Notes: generated by a model not told the origin, from the letters alone. A stretch of DNA of 12,043 nt from Planctomycetota bacterium (GCA_026982835.1 JALSGI010000671.1:1-12043); one strand, 5' to 3'. Positions 1-6,016 are shown, numbered from the stretch's first letter. Made by a program: numbers and translations.

Positions 1-822
1 CCGCGAAGGCGGAAAAGTCAAAAACCGCACCCTGGCCAACTTGAGCAAACTCTCCCTGGAGCAGATCGAAATCATCCGCCAGGCGCTCAAAGGGCGGCAG
101 ATGGTGCCTCTGGACGAGGCCTTCCAAATCCGCCGCAGTCTGCCGCATGGGCACGTGGCCGCCGTGCTGGGTATGGTTCGCAAGCTGGGCCTGGAGCGGA
201 TGATCGCCTCGCGCAACTCCCCGCAAGCGTCGGCTGGTCGTGGCCATGATCGTGTCCCGGATCGTTCGCCCCGGCTCGAAGCCGGCCACGGCCCGCGGAC
301 TGGACCAGGCCACCCGTACCAGGGCGCTTGGCCGCTGTTGTCTGCCGGCGCGGTTTAGCCACAGTCGCCCGCGGCAAGCGGGCCTTCCGCTGCCTGAAGA
401 CGGTGGACTTGAAGATTCGCCCGATTTATCACCGGCTAAGCGACCGGGTTCGGGCACACGTGTTTTTGTGCATGCTGGCCTACTACGTGGAGTGGCACCT
501 GCGGCGGAAATGGGCTCCATTGATTTTTGATGACGAAGAGCTTGAGCAGGCAGCCACTGGGCGTCGCTGGCCGGTAGCTCCGGCCGAGCCTTCAGCAAGT
601 GCGCAGAAGAAGGCCCGCACGAAGCGCACGCGCGACGGCCTGCCGGCGCAGAGTTTCCAGGGGCTGCTTGCGGAGCTGGGCACGCTTACCAGCAACCAGG
701 TGCAGTTGGCCTCTGCCAAGGAGGCACAACCGTTTTGGATGCAATCCCGTCCTACGCCCTTGCAAGCGAGGGCATTTGAACTGTTGGGCATCAGCCCAAC
801 CCAGCCGGGGGCTTCCCCGTAG
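1..822 (+). pseudogene. Decayed IS1634-type transposase, 5' end outside the window
   Basis: Remains of a DDE transposase of the IS1634 family, spread over three reading frames. Frame 2 is open from base 2 and gives an N-terminal part (NRTLANLSKLSLEQIE, then SLPHGHVAAVLGMVRKLGLE). Near bases 216-222 the match moves to frame 3 (RRLVVAMIVSRIVRPGSKPA, then TARGLDQAT). Near bases 330-375 it moves to frame 1 for the C-terminal part (RAFRCLKTVDLKIRPIYHR, then RAHVFLCMLAYYVEWHLR), ending at TAG 820-822. Transposases of this family are usually some 500-600 residues; only about 270 codons remain, so most of the central catalytic region is missing. It cannot encode an active enzyme. No terminal inverted repeats were recognised. 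Family assignment rests on remembered motifs of IS1634 proteins. Confidence 0.8.
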
Positions 823-855
823 TCAGCCGGCGCACAGGACGATTTTCACAACCCC

Positions 856-1327
856 GGAGCTACCAAGAACTTACGTCGCCAAGGATGGGGAAGTTTGGGC
901 TATATCTTGCCCAATCGCGCAACAGAATTTCAGCCGCACCGCCATTCCCGAGTGCCTGGCACCCGGAAGTTCCGCGCACCAGTACTTTCAAGAGTGGGTC
1001 CGGCTGGGTGTGTTCGACAAACTTTGGCAGCTGGCCCTGGAGTACTACGACGAGCTGGTAGGGCTGGATTGGCGTTGGCAAAGCGTCGATGGGGCCATGA
1101 CCAAGGCCCCCTTGGGCCAGGAAAAAACCGGCCCCAACCCCACCGACCGCGGCAAGCGAGGCGTGAAGCGTTCGCTGATGACCGAGGCCCGCGGCGTTCC
1201 GGTCGGGCTGGCCGTGGATGGGACCAACGTGCATGGCTCCCGGCGGTTGCAGCGGACCATCGAGGACTGTTTCCACCGGCTGGGGCGGAAACGGGCAGGG
1301 CCGGAGGAGCATCTTTGCCTGGACAAA
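856..1327 (+). pseudogene. IS5-type transposase fragment, both ends lost
   Basis: Frame 2 from about 856 to 1327 encodes the middle of an IS5-superfamily DDE transposase: SSAHQYFQEWVRLGVFDKLW, then YYDELVGLDWRWQ, DGAMTKAPLG, GPNPTDRGKRG, SLMTEARGVPVGLAVDGTNV and HLCLDK. The D of DGAM (codon 1088-1090) and the D of LCLDK (1322-1324) fit the first two acidic catalytic positions. The third one and the whole C-terminus are absent, because similarity stops at about 1327. The N-terminal start is also missing or scrambled, and the left border is only approximate. No start codon with a ribosome site was found. The fragment lies directly behind the IS1634 relic and 53 bases from the 3' end of the convergent dehydratase gene. 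It is probably a leftover of successive insertions. Confidence 0.8.
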
Positions 1328-1380
1328 GCCTTGCCCGGACAAGAGGGAAACCGGGTTGGGATGTCCCTGCCCGGGGGGAG

Positions 1381-1908
1381 TTATCCCTCTGGGGGCTTGA
1401 ACTGTCGGGCCAGTTCCTCCGGCAGGGGCACGCCCCGCAATACCCCGTGGCAGACCAGGTTCTGGTCCACGAACTCCTGGAACTGGCAGACGACCATCGC
1501 CCCGCGGCGCACACGGAGCAGCTTGGCCACGATCACCAGCCGGTCGCCCGGGCGCACCAGTCCTCGAAAACGCACGTCCTCCAGCCCCCCAAACCCCAGC
1601 AGCTTGCAGTCGCCCAGCAGGTCGTACTTGATGGTGAAGTAGCTGGCCAGTTGGGCGGCCGCTTCGCACTGGATGACCCCGGGCATCAGGGGCGCCCCGG
1701 GCATGTGGCCGCGGACCCAAAACTCCTGGTCGGTCACATCCTTGTAGCCCACGCAGACCTTGTTCACGAAATCCTCCAGCACGATGGCGGTGAGCTGTTC
1801 CATTTCGAACCGCTGGGGGTTGTAGCGGCGGATTTCGTGGACGTCGGCCAGCACGTGGTTCAGGTCGTAGGCCGCGTGGTCCAGGATGAGCGCTTTGGAG
1901 TGCTTCAC
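1381..1908 (-). CDS. FabZ-like hotdog-fold 3-hydroxyacyl-ACP dehydratase family protein
   Basis: 175 residues, close to the usual FabZ/FabA-like length. The core motif RGHMPGAPLMPGVIQCEAAA (about 67-85) matches the family signature HFPGxPxMPGVxxxEAxxQ. It keeps the catalytic His (H68) and Glu (E82) expected for dehydration of 3-hydroxyacyl-ACP in fatty-acid synthesis. The second half (GFGGLEDVRFRGLVRPGDRL) is the typical hotdog beta-sheet region. Translation probably starts at GTG 1906-1908, because AAGGGAG lies 5 nt upstream and no better start is in frame. The stop is TAA. The N-terminal 50 residues (RRYNPQRFEMEQLTAIV) are longer than in the minimal housekeeping FabZ, so this may be a paralogue acting on a specialised lipid or polyketide. 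It lies 55 nt downstream of the small basic protein gene and may share its promoter. Confidence 0.85.
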   Translation of the reverse strand: MKHSKALILDHAAYDLNHVLADVHEIRRYNPQRFEMEQLTAIVLEDFVNKVCVGYKDVTDQEFWVRGHMPGAPLMPGVIQCEAAAQLASYFTIKYDLLGDCKLLGFGGLEDVRFRGLVRPGDRLVIVAKLLRVRRGAMVVCQFQEFVDQNLVCHGVLRGVPLPEELARQFKPPEG

Positions 1909-1963
1909 CGTGGCTCCCTTGCGATGAATCGGCGGATTCTGCTACCCGAGAAACTGCTGCCGG

Positions 1964-2062
1964 CTAGGTGCGCACCTGCCGCCGCCTGGCCCGGCGCCGC
2001 TTGGCGTTGGCCGGTCGCTTGCCGTGATTGGCCTTTTTGATCTTTTTGTTGACCTTGGTCAT
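1964..2062 (-). CDS. Very small Arg/Lys-rich protein, 32 residues
   Basis: A 32-residue ORF beginning MTKVNKKIKKANHGKRP and ending RRQVRT, stop TAG. About half of the residues are Lys or Arg, with almost no acidic residues, so binding to RNA or DNA (ribosome or nucleoid) is a reasonable guess. The start is supported by AAGGA 9 nt before ATG 2062 and by a promoter-like sequence about 50 nt further upstream. A longer in-frame extension to 2236 is open but looks like non-coding sequence, so I rejected it. I have the impression that short basic proteins with a KKIKKANHGKRP-like start recur in planctomycetes, but I cannot verify this. Function is unknown; it does not resemble any ribosomal protein I can name. 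Confidence 0.65.
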   Translation of the reverse strand: MTKVNKKIKKANHGKRPANAKRRRARRRQVRT

Positions 2063-2111
2063 GGGAGGGTTCCTTCGCAATGGGGCATAGAGGAAACGGC
2101 TGAGACCATTC

Positions 2112-2139
2112 ATCATAGCCGTCCGGGGACAGCTGGCAA
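2112..2139 (-). promoter_or_regulatory. Sigma-70-like promoter for the small basic protein gene
   Basis: On the minus strand TTGCCA (2139-2134) and TATGAT (2117-2112) are separated by 16 nt. This is close to the TTGACA/TATAAT consensus. It would give a leader of roughly 40 nt before ATG 2062. The dehydratase gene downstream may be read from the same start. Prediction only. Confidence 0.5.
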
Positions 2140-2216
2140 AGGGAGCCGGCAGGGGGGTGCGGCAGGGCTGGCAACCCGTTGCTGCGGGTACCCCTTTCCT
2201 GCGGGTCAAAACCAGA

Positions 2217-2250
2217 CCGGCCCCCCGAACGGACACGTCCGGAGGGCCGG
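2217..2250 (-). terminator. Strong hairpin behind the phosphatase gene, possible terminator
   Basis: A two-part stem: CCGGCCC (2217-2223) pairs with GGGCCGG (2244-2250), and inside it CGGAC (2230-2234) pairs with GTCCG (2237-2241). It lies 46 nt after the stop of the phosphatase gene on the minus strand and is followed there by TCTGGTTTTG, a weak T-run. It could terminate the ArsR operon before the next promoter. The T-tract is poor, so the call is tentative. Confidence 0.45.
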
Positions 2251-2296
2251 CGGGGCTGGGAAAGAAAGGGGATGCTTCCGTTGAGTTTTTTCCTTA

Positions 2297-2857
2297 TTAC
2301 TGGGATCGTTGGCGTTTGGCAATATATTGCCGCACGATCCGCTCCAGCACCGGGGAACGCAGGCCCACGGTGCGAGCTTCCTTCAGGGCCTGCTGGTAGT
2401 CCAGCCCGTGGTCCAGCACGCGATGGGCCAGCCAGATGGCCCCCACTCGGTTGGCCGAGGCACAGTGGACCAGCAAGGGTCGGTTCTTCGAGTCCCGCAG
2501 CAGCTTGCGTGCCTGGTCGATCTTTTGGTCGGTAAAGGTGCGGGGGGTGATGGGGATGTTGACGTAGTTCATGCCCAGCTTCTTGACCCAGGCCCCTTCG
2601 TCCCAGTCCAGCTCCCCAGCAGCGCGGAGGTTCAGCACGGTTTTGATGCCGTTTTCGGCCGCGGTTTGGAAGTCCTCCTTGGCCGGCTGGCTGGCCAGGA
2701 AGATGTTGCCAAAGACGTGCAATCGCTGCACCTTGCCGCACTGGTAGGGCTCCAGCTTGGGGGTTTGTTGCTGGGGCGGGGCGGCTGGGGCCGCTGCGGC
2801 AAGTGCCCACACAAGAGCTGAGCCGATCATCCACGCGGAGAAAGGTTTTGCTTTCAT
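2297..2857 (-). CDS. Exported DUF442-type protein tyrosine phosphatase-like protein
   Basis: 186 residues. Residues 1 to about 26 form a Sec signal peptide (KAK, hydrophobic core, then AAAAPAAPP), so the protein acts outside the cytoplasm. The mature part resembles the beta-lactamase-hydrolase-like phosphatase family (DUF442): NIFLASQPAKEDF (51-63), GIKTVLNLRAAGE (70-82) and the P-loop HCASANRVGAIW (131-142), with C132 as nucleophile and R137 as phosphate-binding Arg. The C-x4-R spacing agrees with DUF442 loops such as YCRSGTRS, as I recall them, rather than C-x5-R of classical phosphatases. Ala135 replaces the usual Gly. The start at ATG 2857 is favoured by AGGAG about 7 nt upstream and by the signal peptide; an open extension to 3109 has neither. 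This ATG overlaps the stop of the preceding gene as ATGA, which implies translational coupling. Substrate unknown. Confidence 0.8.
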   Translation of the reverse strand: MKAKPFSAWMIGSALVWALAAAAPAAPPQQQTPKLEPYQCGKVQRLHVFGNIFLASQPAKEDFQTAAENGIKTVLNLRAAGELDWDEGAWVKKLGMNYVNIPITPRTFTDQKIDQARKLLRDSKNRPLLVHCASANRVGAIWLAHRVLDHGLDYQQALKEARTVGLRSPVLERIVRQYIAKRQRSQ

Positions 2858-3147
2858 CGTTGCTCTCCTATTGGAAGGGAGTCTGCTTTGTCGGGAAGGC
2901 TGTTGGTTACACGCAACTGGCCGCTTTCTTTCTGCTCCTGCTGGCCCGCTGCCTGCAAGGGAGAAGGCGGCGACTGCCTGCGCAACTCTTGCTCTGTTTC
3001 GGCCCCTTGGTGCTGCTGCCTGGCCGGTCCCGAACCAGGACCGCAAGCCCCACTCATTCAGGTGGGAACGCCCATCTTGGGCAGGATCCACAGTTGCAAA
3101 GCCAGCCACAGCCCAAGCACGGCCAACAGGATCAGCAGCTCTTTCAT
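2854..3147 (-). CDS. Small membrane protein, candidate selenoprotein with in-frame UGA as selenocysteine
   Basis: If TGA 3060-3058 is read as selenocysteine (U), the frame encodes 97 residues. Residues 1-29 (MKELLILLAVLGLWLALQ, then LWILPKMGVPT) contain one transmembrane helix. U30 follows directly, in UMSGACG, giving a U-x4-C pair with C35, the only cysteine. Residues 36-97 are polar and rich in Gln, Glu, Ser and Pro. ATG 3147 has AAGGGG 8 nt upstream. Support for read-through: a SECIS-like hairpin correctly spaced after the TGA, and a true stop (TGA 2856-2854) overlapping the phosphatase start as ATGA. The gene starts 29 nt behind the ArsR gene, so all three form one operon. I do not recognise a named family. 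The alternative is a 29-residue peptide ending at the TGA, with or without a second ORF starting at the adjacent ATG 3057, which has no clear ribosome site. Function is unknown; redox chemistry at the membrane is inferred. Confidence 0.65.
3018..3048 (-). promoter_or_regulatory. SECIS-like hairpin for selenocysteine insertion
   Basis: On the minus strand, CGGUCCU (3043-3037) pairs with GGGACCG (3031-3025), including one U-G pair, around a five-base loop GGUUC (3036-3032). A lower stem GCUUG (3048-3044) pairs with CAGGC (3022-3018), with a two-base bulge. The loop begins 21 nt after the TGA. Bacterial SECIS elements recognised by SelB carry a small loop with G in its first positions, about 16-37 nt after the UGA. 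In E. coli fdhF the loop is GGUCU, 18 nt after the UGA. The match in loop, stem and distance is close. Confidence 0.65.
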
Positions 3148-3176
3148 GCTGCGGTCCCCTTGGTGTGGTACGGGGA

Positions 3177-3512
3177 TCAAGCAGTAAAGGTTTGCACCTT
3201 CGCGCCGAAGCGGTCCTCCACGCAGCGGAGGATGTTCTCCAGGTGGGGCTCCACCACCTCGTAGTAGGTGCAGCGGCCCTGGCGGCGGCTGGTCAAAAAG
3301 CCGCACCGCTTCATCAACCGCAAGTGCTCCGAGGCCATGTGGTGCGGGATGTCGCACGCCCGGGCCAGCTCCCCCACGGTAAACTCCCCCTGCAGCAGCA
3401 TCTGGATCATCCGCAGCCGGTGGGGATGGGCCAGCACCCGCAGGCACTCGGCCGCCTGGGCCAACTGTTCCAGGGAAGTCATCCGCAATCGGGTGGCGAC
3501 GGACTTGTTCAT
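3177..3512 (-). CDS. ArsR-family winged-helix transcriptional repressor
   Basis: 111 residues, the normal ArsR length. Helix-turn-helix region: ECLRVLAHPHRLRMIQMLL (22-40), FTVGELARACDIPHHMASEH (44-63) with recognition helix about 55-71, then the wing GFLTSRRQGRCTYYEV (71-86). Family members dissociate from DNA when metals, arsenite or reactive sulfur species bind. The classical ELCVCD metal site is absent: the equivalent stretch is TVGEL. Cysteines at 23, 53, 70, 81 and 97 could form a thiol sensor, but which ones do is not visible. ATG 3512 has a strong ribosome site, AAGGAG 7 nt upstream. The gene heads the operon with the candidate selenoprotein and the phosphatase, and probably represses its own promoter through the dyad at 3546-3561. 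The inducer is unknown. Confidence 0.9.
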   Translation of the reverse strand: MNKSVATRLRMTSLEQLAQAAECLRVLAHPHRLRMIQMLLQGEFTVGELARACDIPHHMASEHLRLMKRCGFLTSRRQGRCTYYEVVEPHLENILRCVEDRFGAKVQTFTA

Positions 3513-3540
3513 GGCAGCACTCCTTGGGTTCCCGCTTGTA

Positions 3541-3568
3541 AATATATCGCAACATTACGATGTGTCAA
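3541..3568 (-). promoter_or_regulatory. Promoter of the ArsR operon
   Basis: On the minus strand a perfect TTGACA (3568-3563) is followed after 16 nt by TATATT (3546-3541); ATATTT with 17 nt spacing is an alternative. The expected start site is about 20 nt upstream of ATG 3512. The region is much more AT-rich than its surroundings. This is one of the clearest sigma-70-type promoters in the window. Confidence 0.7.
3546..3561 (-). promoter_or_regulatory. Probable ArsR operator, inverted repeat
   Basis: Minus-strand ATCGTAA-TG-TTGCGAT is an inverted repeat with a single mismatched pair (ATCGYAA-NN-TTRCGAT). It fills the spacer between -35 and -10, so a bound dimer would block RNA polymerase. 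Position, symmetry and length fit known ArsR-family operators. Binding by the adjacent repressor is inferred from adjacency. Confidence 0.65.
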
Positions 3569-3623
3569 TACAAAAATGGCTGGTTTTTCCGTTTTTTCAC
3601 CCAGGTAAAGCAGGCGGGCCGCT

Positions 3624-3786
3624 CCGGGGGCTTACGCTCCCGGCTCGCCGTGAAGTGTTGTTTATTATCAGCGAGCCGCATCGTCGAGCATGTGGTTGTT
3701 TCCGCAGGGGTCCTCTGTTTCAACAACCGCCGGCTAACGCCGGCGGCTCGCCACCCCTCCAAGCCTCCCGCGGCTGAAGCCGCGGG
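3624..3786. repeat. Cluster of GC-rich tetraloop hairpins between ArsR promoter and comF-like gene
   Basis: The gene-free stretch 3569-3815 holds four hairpins: 3624-3643 (8-bp stem, loop TTAC), 3676-3695 (CCGCAT pairing with ATGTGG), 3727-3746 (CCGCCGGC with GCCGGCGG, loop TAAC) and 3767-3786 (CCCGCGGC with GCCGCGGG, loop TGAA). Three are flanked by GGCTCGCC on the right, so relative to the copies at 6060-6680 they are inverted. They lie just behind the stop of the comF-like gene and could affect its transcript end. No gene is supported in this stretch. Confidence 0.8.
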
Positions 3787-3815
3787 CTCGCCATCCCTCC
3801 GAGCCCCCACGCCCC

Positions 3816-4532
3816 TTACGCCCGGGGGTCTTGCGCCCGGGCCAGCACGGCCACCAGCACGTGCTGGGCTCCGGCGGCACGAAGCACCTTGGCTGCATGC
3901 CACACCGTGGCCCCGGTGGTCATGATGTCATCCACCAGCAGCACCCGCTTGCCCGAGAGCCGCACCCGGCGGCGCAGGGCGAAGGCCCCTTGCACGTTCC
4001 GCCGCCGCAGCCGGGCCGGCAAGCGGCTCTGGGGGGGCGTGGCCCGCACCCGACGCAACGCCCCCTGCCAGCGAAGCTGCAATCCGCGGCCCACCACCTG
4101 GGCCAGCGTTTCGGCCGGATTGGTGCCACGGCGCCAGCGGCGCATCCAATGCAGGGGGACCGGCACCACCAGCTGCGGCTCCAGGGCCAGCAGCTCCCCG
4201 GCAAAGCGCCGCAGCAGCAGCTGCGACAAGGCCGCGCAGAGAAACTCCCCCTGCACCGTCTTGCTCCGCAGCACGCAGCGGCGAAGCAGCCCCCGGTAAG
4301 CCCCCAGGCTCACCACCGGACCCAACCACGCCGGCCAGCCGCGACAACTGCGACACCGCTGCCGGGAAGAAGCGGCTGGTAACAGCGCCGTACACCAGCC
4401 GCAGCGGGGGAGCGATTCGCCCGGAAGGAGCTGCTGGCAGCAGGCCGCACAAAACCCGGCCGCCGAATCCCCTTCTGCCCGGACATCTTCCCCACACCAG
4501 ACGCACGCCCCGGGAAACAACCACGACCACAT
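3816..4532 (-). CDS. ComF-family phosphoribosyltransferase-like protein
   Basis: 238 residues, normal for ComF. The N-terminus has four Cys-x-x-Cys pairs (C10/C13, C28/C31, C44/C47, C60/C63), consistent with two zinc-binding sites. The C-terminal part is a PRTase domain: VVPVPLHWMRRWRRGTNPAE (122-141), ATPPQSRLPARLRRRNVQGA (164-183) and the PRPP loop VLLVDDIMTTGAT (197-209). In competent bacteria ComF proteins support uptake of transforming DNA, but homologues occur widely and their reaction is not settled. The start ATG 4532 lies 22 nt after the stop of the oxidoreductase on the same strand, without an obvious ribosome site; an overlapping out-of-frame ATG lies at 4539. Cotranscription with the upstream gene is likely. 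Confidence 0.88.
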   Translation of the reverse strand: MWSWLFPGACVWCGEDVRAEGDSAAGFCAACCQQLLPGESLPRCGWCTALLPAASSRQRCRSCRGWPAWLGPVVSLGAYRGLLRRCVLRSKTVQGEFLCAALSQLLLRRFAGELLALEPQLVVPVPLHWMRRWRRGTNPAETLAQVVGRGLQLRWQGALRRVRATPPQSRLPARLRRRNVQGAFALRRRVRLSGKRVLLVDDIMTTGATVWHAAKVLRAAGAQHVLVAVLARAQDPRA

Positions 4533-4554
4533 GGCCCATGGGGTCCGCAGCCGC

Positions 4555-5868
4555 TTACCCCTTCACTTCCGGCAGCAGCCACGGCTTGCGGTACCGGGGG
4601 CGGGAGAGAAACTGCCGAGCCGACTCGGGGCCGACGGTCCCCTGCCGGGGATCGTAAGTCAGCAGCTCTTTGGCCCGCCAGGCACAGTTGCCCAAGTGGC
4701 ACAGCATGCTGCTATAGTGGCCCACGCTGGCCAGGTCGGCCGTAGTGGGCTTGCGGCTGCGCATCGCGTCCAGGAAGTTACGCACGTGCTGCACGGTGGC
4801 GTCGCTGCGTTTTTCCTGGCGGACCAGGTGCCCTCGGGCATCGAAGGCCCGCCAGCGGCGATTGCCCATCACCACGTACCCTTGGTCCCCGTAAACGGCC
4901 GCCCCTTCCCCCTCGCCGTGCATCGGGTAAGGGTTCCAGATGCGCAGCTCGTAGGTGATCAGGCAGTGATTGCGGGGGAAGTCGTAGGTGACCATCATCG
5001 TGTCGGGCCACTGCTGGTCGTCGTCGAAGTAGTACTTGCCGCCCAGGGCGGTGATCCGCTCGGGCCAGCCCAGGGGGGATTGCCCCGCGGCCCGAAGCGC
5101 CACGTCCAGCGCCCACCGGGCCATATCGAGCCGGTGCACGCCGTCGTTGCCCAGGTCGCCGGTGCCGTAGTCGAAAAACCACCGCCAGGTGCCGTGAAAG
5201 CGATTGCGATTGAAGGGGCGCTTGGGCGCCGGCCCCAGCCACAGATCGTAATTCACTCCCGGCGGGGGTTGGGAATCGCCCGGGTGGCCGATGTTACGCT
5301 GCCGGGTGCTTTCCCACGCCTTGGCCATCCGCGGCGTGCCGATGGCCCCCGTGGCCAGGTAGCTCATCAGGGCGTGCATCTGAGGGTCGCTGCGGGCCTG
5401 GGTGCCCAGCTGCACCACGCGGCCGTACTTTTGCTGCGCCCGGGCCATGCGGCGGCTTTCCTCGACGTTGTGCCCATCGGGTTTTTCCACATAGACGTCC
5501 ACCCCGGCCTGGCAAGCCAGGATGGTGGGGATGGCGTGCCAGTGATCCGGGGTACCGATGACCAGGGCGTCCACCTTGGCATCCAGGATGCGGCGGAAGT
5601 CTTCCACGGCCTGGGGGCGCCGCCCGGCGATTTTGGTCACGGCGTCCACGCGGGCGGCAAGCACCCGGGAGTCCACGTCGCACACATGGGTCAGCTCCAC
5701 GTCGCTTTGGGCGGCAAAGGCATTCAGCAGCGCCCCGCCACGGCCACGCACGCCCATCACGCCCACCTTGATCCGCTCCCCGGGAGCGGCCTTGGCCACG
5801 GGAGCGGTGGCCAGAGAAGCGCCCAGTGCGGCCACCACGCCCCCTTGGAGAAACTCGCGGCGTTTCAT
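4555..5868 (-). CDS. Tat-exported Gfo/Idh/MocA-family oxidoreductase
   Basis: 437 residues, typical for the exported planctomycete members. MKRREFLQGG at the start is a twin-arginine signal (R3, R4) followed by a hydrophobic stretch ending near AKA (25-27), so it is exported folded, presumably with its nicotinamide cofactor. The Rossmann domain begins IKVGVMGVRGRGG (33-45). The family motif EKP (128-130, in VDVYVEKPDGHNVEE) contains the catalytic Lys. PDHWHAIPTILACQAG (107-122) is also characteristic. Members oxidise or otherwise convert sugars and cyclitols; the substrate here cannot be told. Start ATG 5868 has AAGGAG 7 nt upstream. The frame stays open to 6180, but that upstream part is repeat DNA. 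Neighbours: the comF-like gene downstream, and a sugar isomerase-like gene divergently beyond the repeats. Confidence 0.92.
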   Translation of the reverse strand: MKRREFLQGGVVAALGASLATAPVAKAAPGERIKVGVMGVRGRGGALLNAFAAQSDVELTHVCDVDSRVLAARVDAVTKIAGRRPQAVEDFRRILDAKVDALVIGTPDHWHAIPTILACQAGVDVYVEKPDGHNVEESRRMARAQQKYGRVVQLGTQARSDPQMHALMSYLATGAIGTPRMAKAWESTRQRNIGHPGDSQPPPGVNYDLWLGPAPKRPFNRNRFHGTWRWFFDYGTGDLGNDGVHRLDMARWALDVALRAAGQSPLGWPERITALGGKYYFDDDQQWPDTMMVTYDFPRNHCLITYELRIWNPYPMHGEGEGAAVYGDQGYVVMGNRRWRAFDARGHLVRQEKRSDATVQHVRNFLDAMRSRKPTTADLASVGHYSSMLCHLGNCAWRAKELLTYDPRQGTVGPESARQFLSRPRYRKPWLLPEVKG

Positions 5869-5925
5869 AGGAAAGCTCCTTCGCCCGGCGGCATGCTGAA
5901 AAGAAAACCCGGCTTCGGCTTGCCC

Positions 5926-5934
5926 ATTGTAGCA
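5926..5934 (-). promoter_or_regulatory. Extended -10 promoter candidate for the oxidoreductase
   Basis: Minus-strand TGC-TACAAT (5934-5926) resembles an extended -10 element (TGnTATAAT), 57 nt before ATG 5868. No good -35 sits 16-18 nt upstream; TTGCTT is 23 nt away. A start here would leave a leader of roughly 50 nt. Confidence 0.4.
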
Positions 5935-5968
5935 CTTTCCCATCCAACGGGGCCAAGCAATTTTTCTG

Positions 5969-5996
5969 GGGTCTTGGGTCCTGGGTCTTGGGTCTT
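5969..5996 (+). repeat. Tandem GGGTCTT heptamer, four copies, G-quadruplex pattern
   Basis: GGGTCTT, GGGTCCT, GGGTCTT, GGGTCTT in direct succession. Four GGG runs separated by exactly four bases satisfy the usual G-quadruplex pattern on the plus strand. It is about 100 nt upstream of the oxidoreductase start on the opposite strand and upstream of its -10 candidate. Confidence 0.85.
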
Positions 5997-6016
5997 GCGG
6001 TGGTGCTTCCGCACCG

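Noticed and set aside
41..358. A 105-residue intact gene
   Set aside because: Only the first 60 or so residues match an IS1634 transposase. The match then moves to another frame, so this is part of the pseudogene.
860..1720. Minus-strand ORF of 286 codons across the IS5 relic and the dehydratase gene
   Set aside because: It overlaps the real dehydratase frame and the transposase fragment and shows no family motif.
2854..3057. Independent ORF starting at the ATG immediately after the TGA
   Set aside because: It has no ribosome site of its own and the product has no recognisable domain. Stop-start reinitiation (TGAATG) could allow it, but read-through explains the hairpin as well.
2858..3109. 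N-terminal extension of the phosphatase-like protein
   Set aside because: It would bury the signal peptide in the middle and overlap the preceding gene by about 250 bases. A good ribosome site precedes ATG 2857.
3058..3147. A complete 29-residue membrane peptide ending at TGA 3060-3058
   Set aside because: Possible, and kept as the main alternative. The SECIS-like hairpin, the U-x4-C motif and the ATGA junction at the end of the read-through frame are better explained by selenocysteine.
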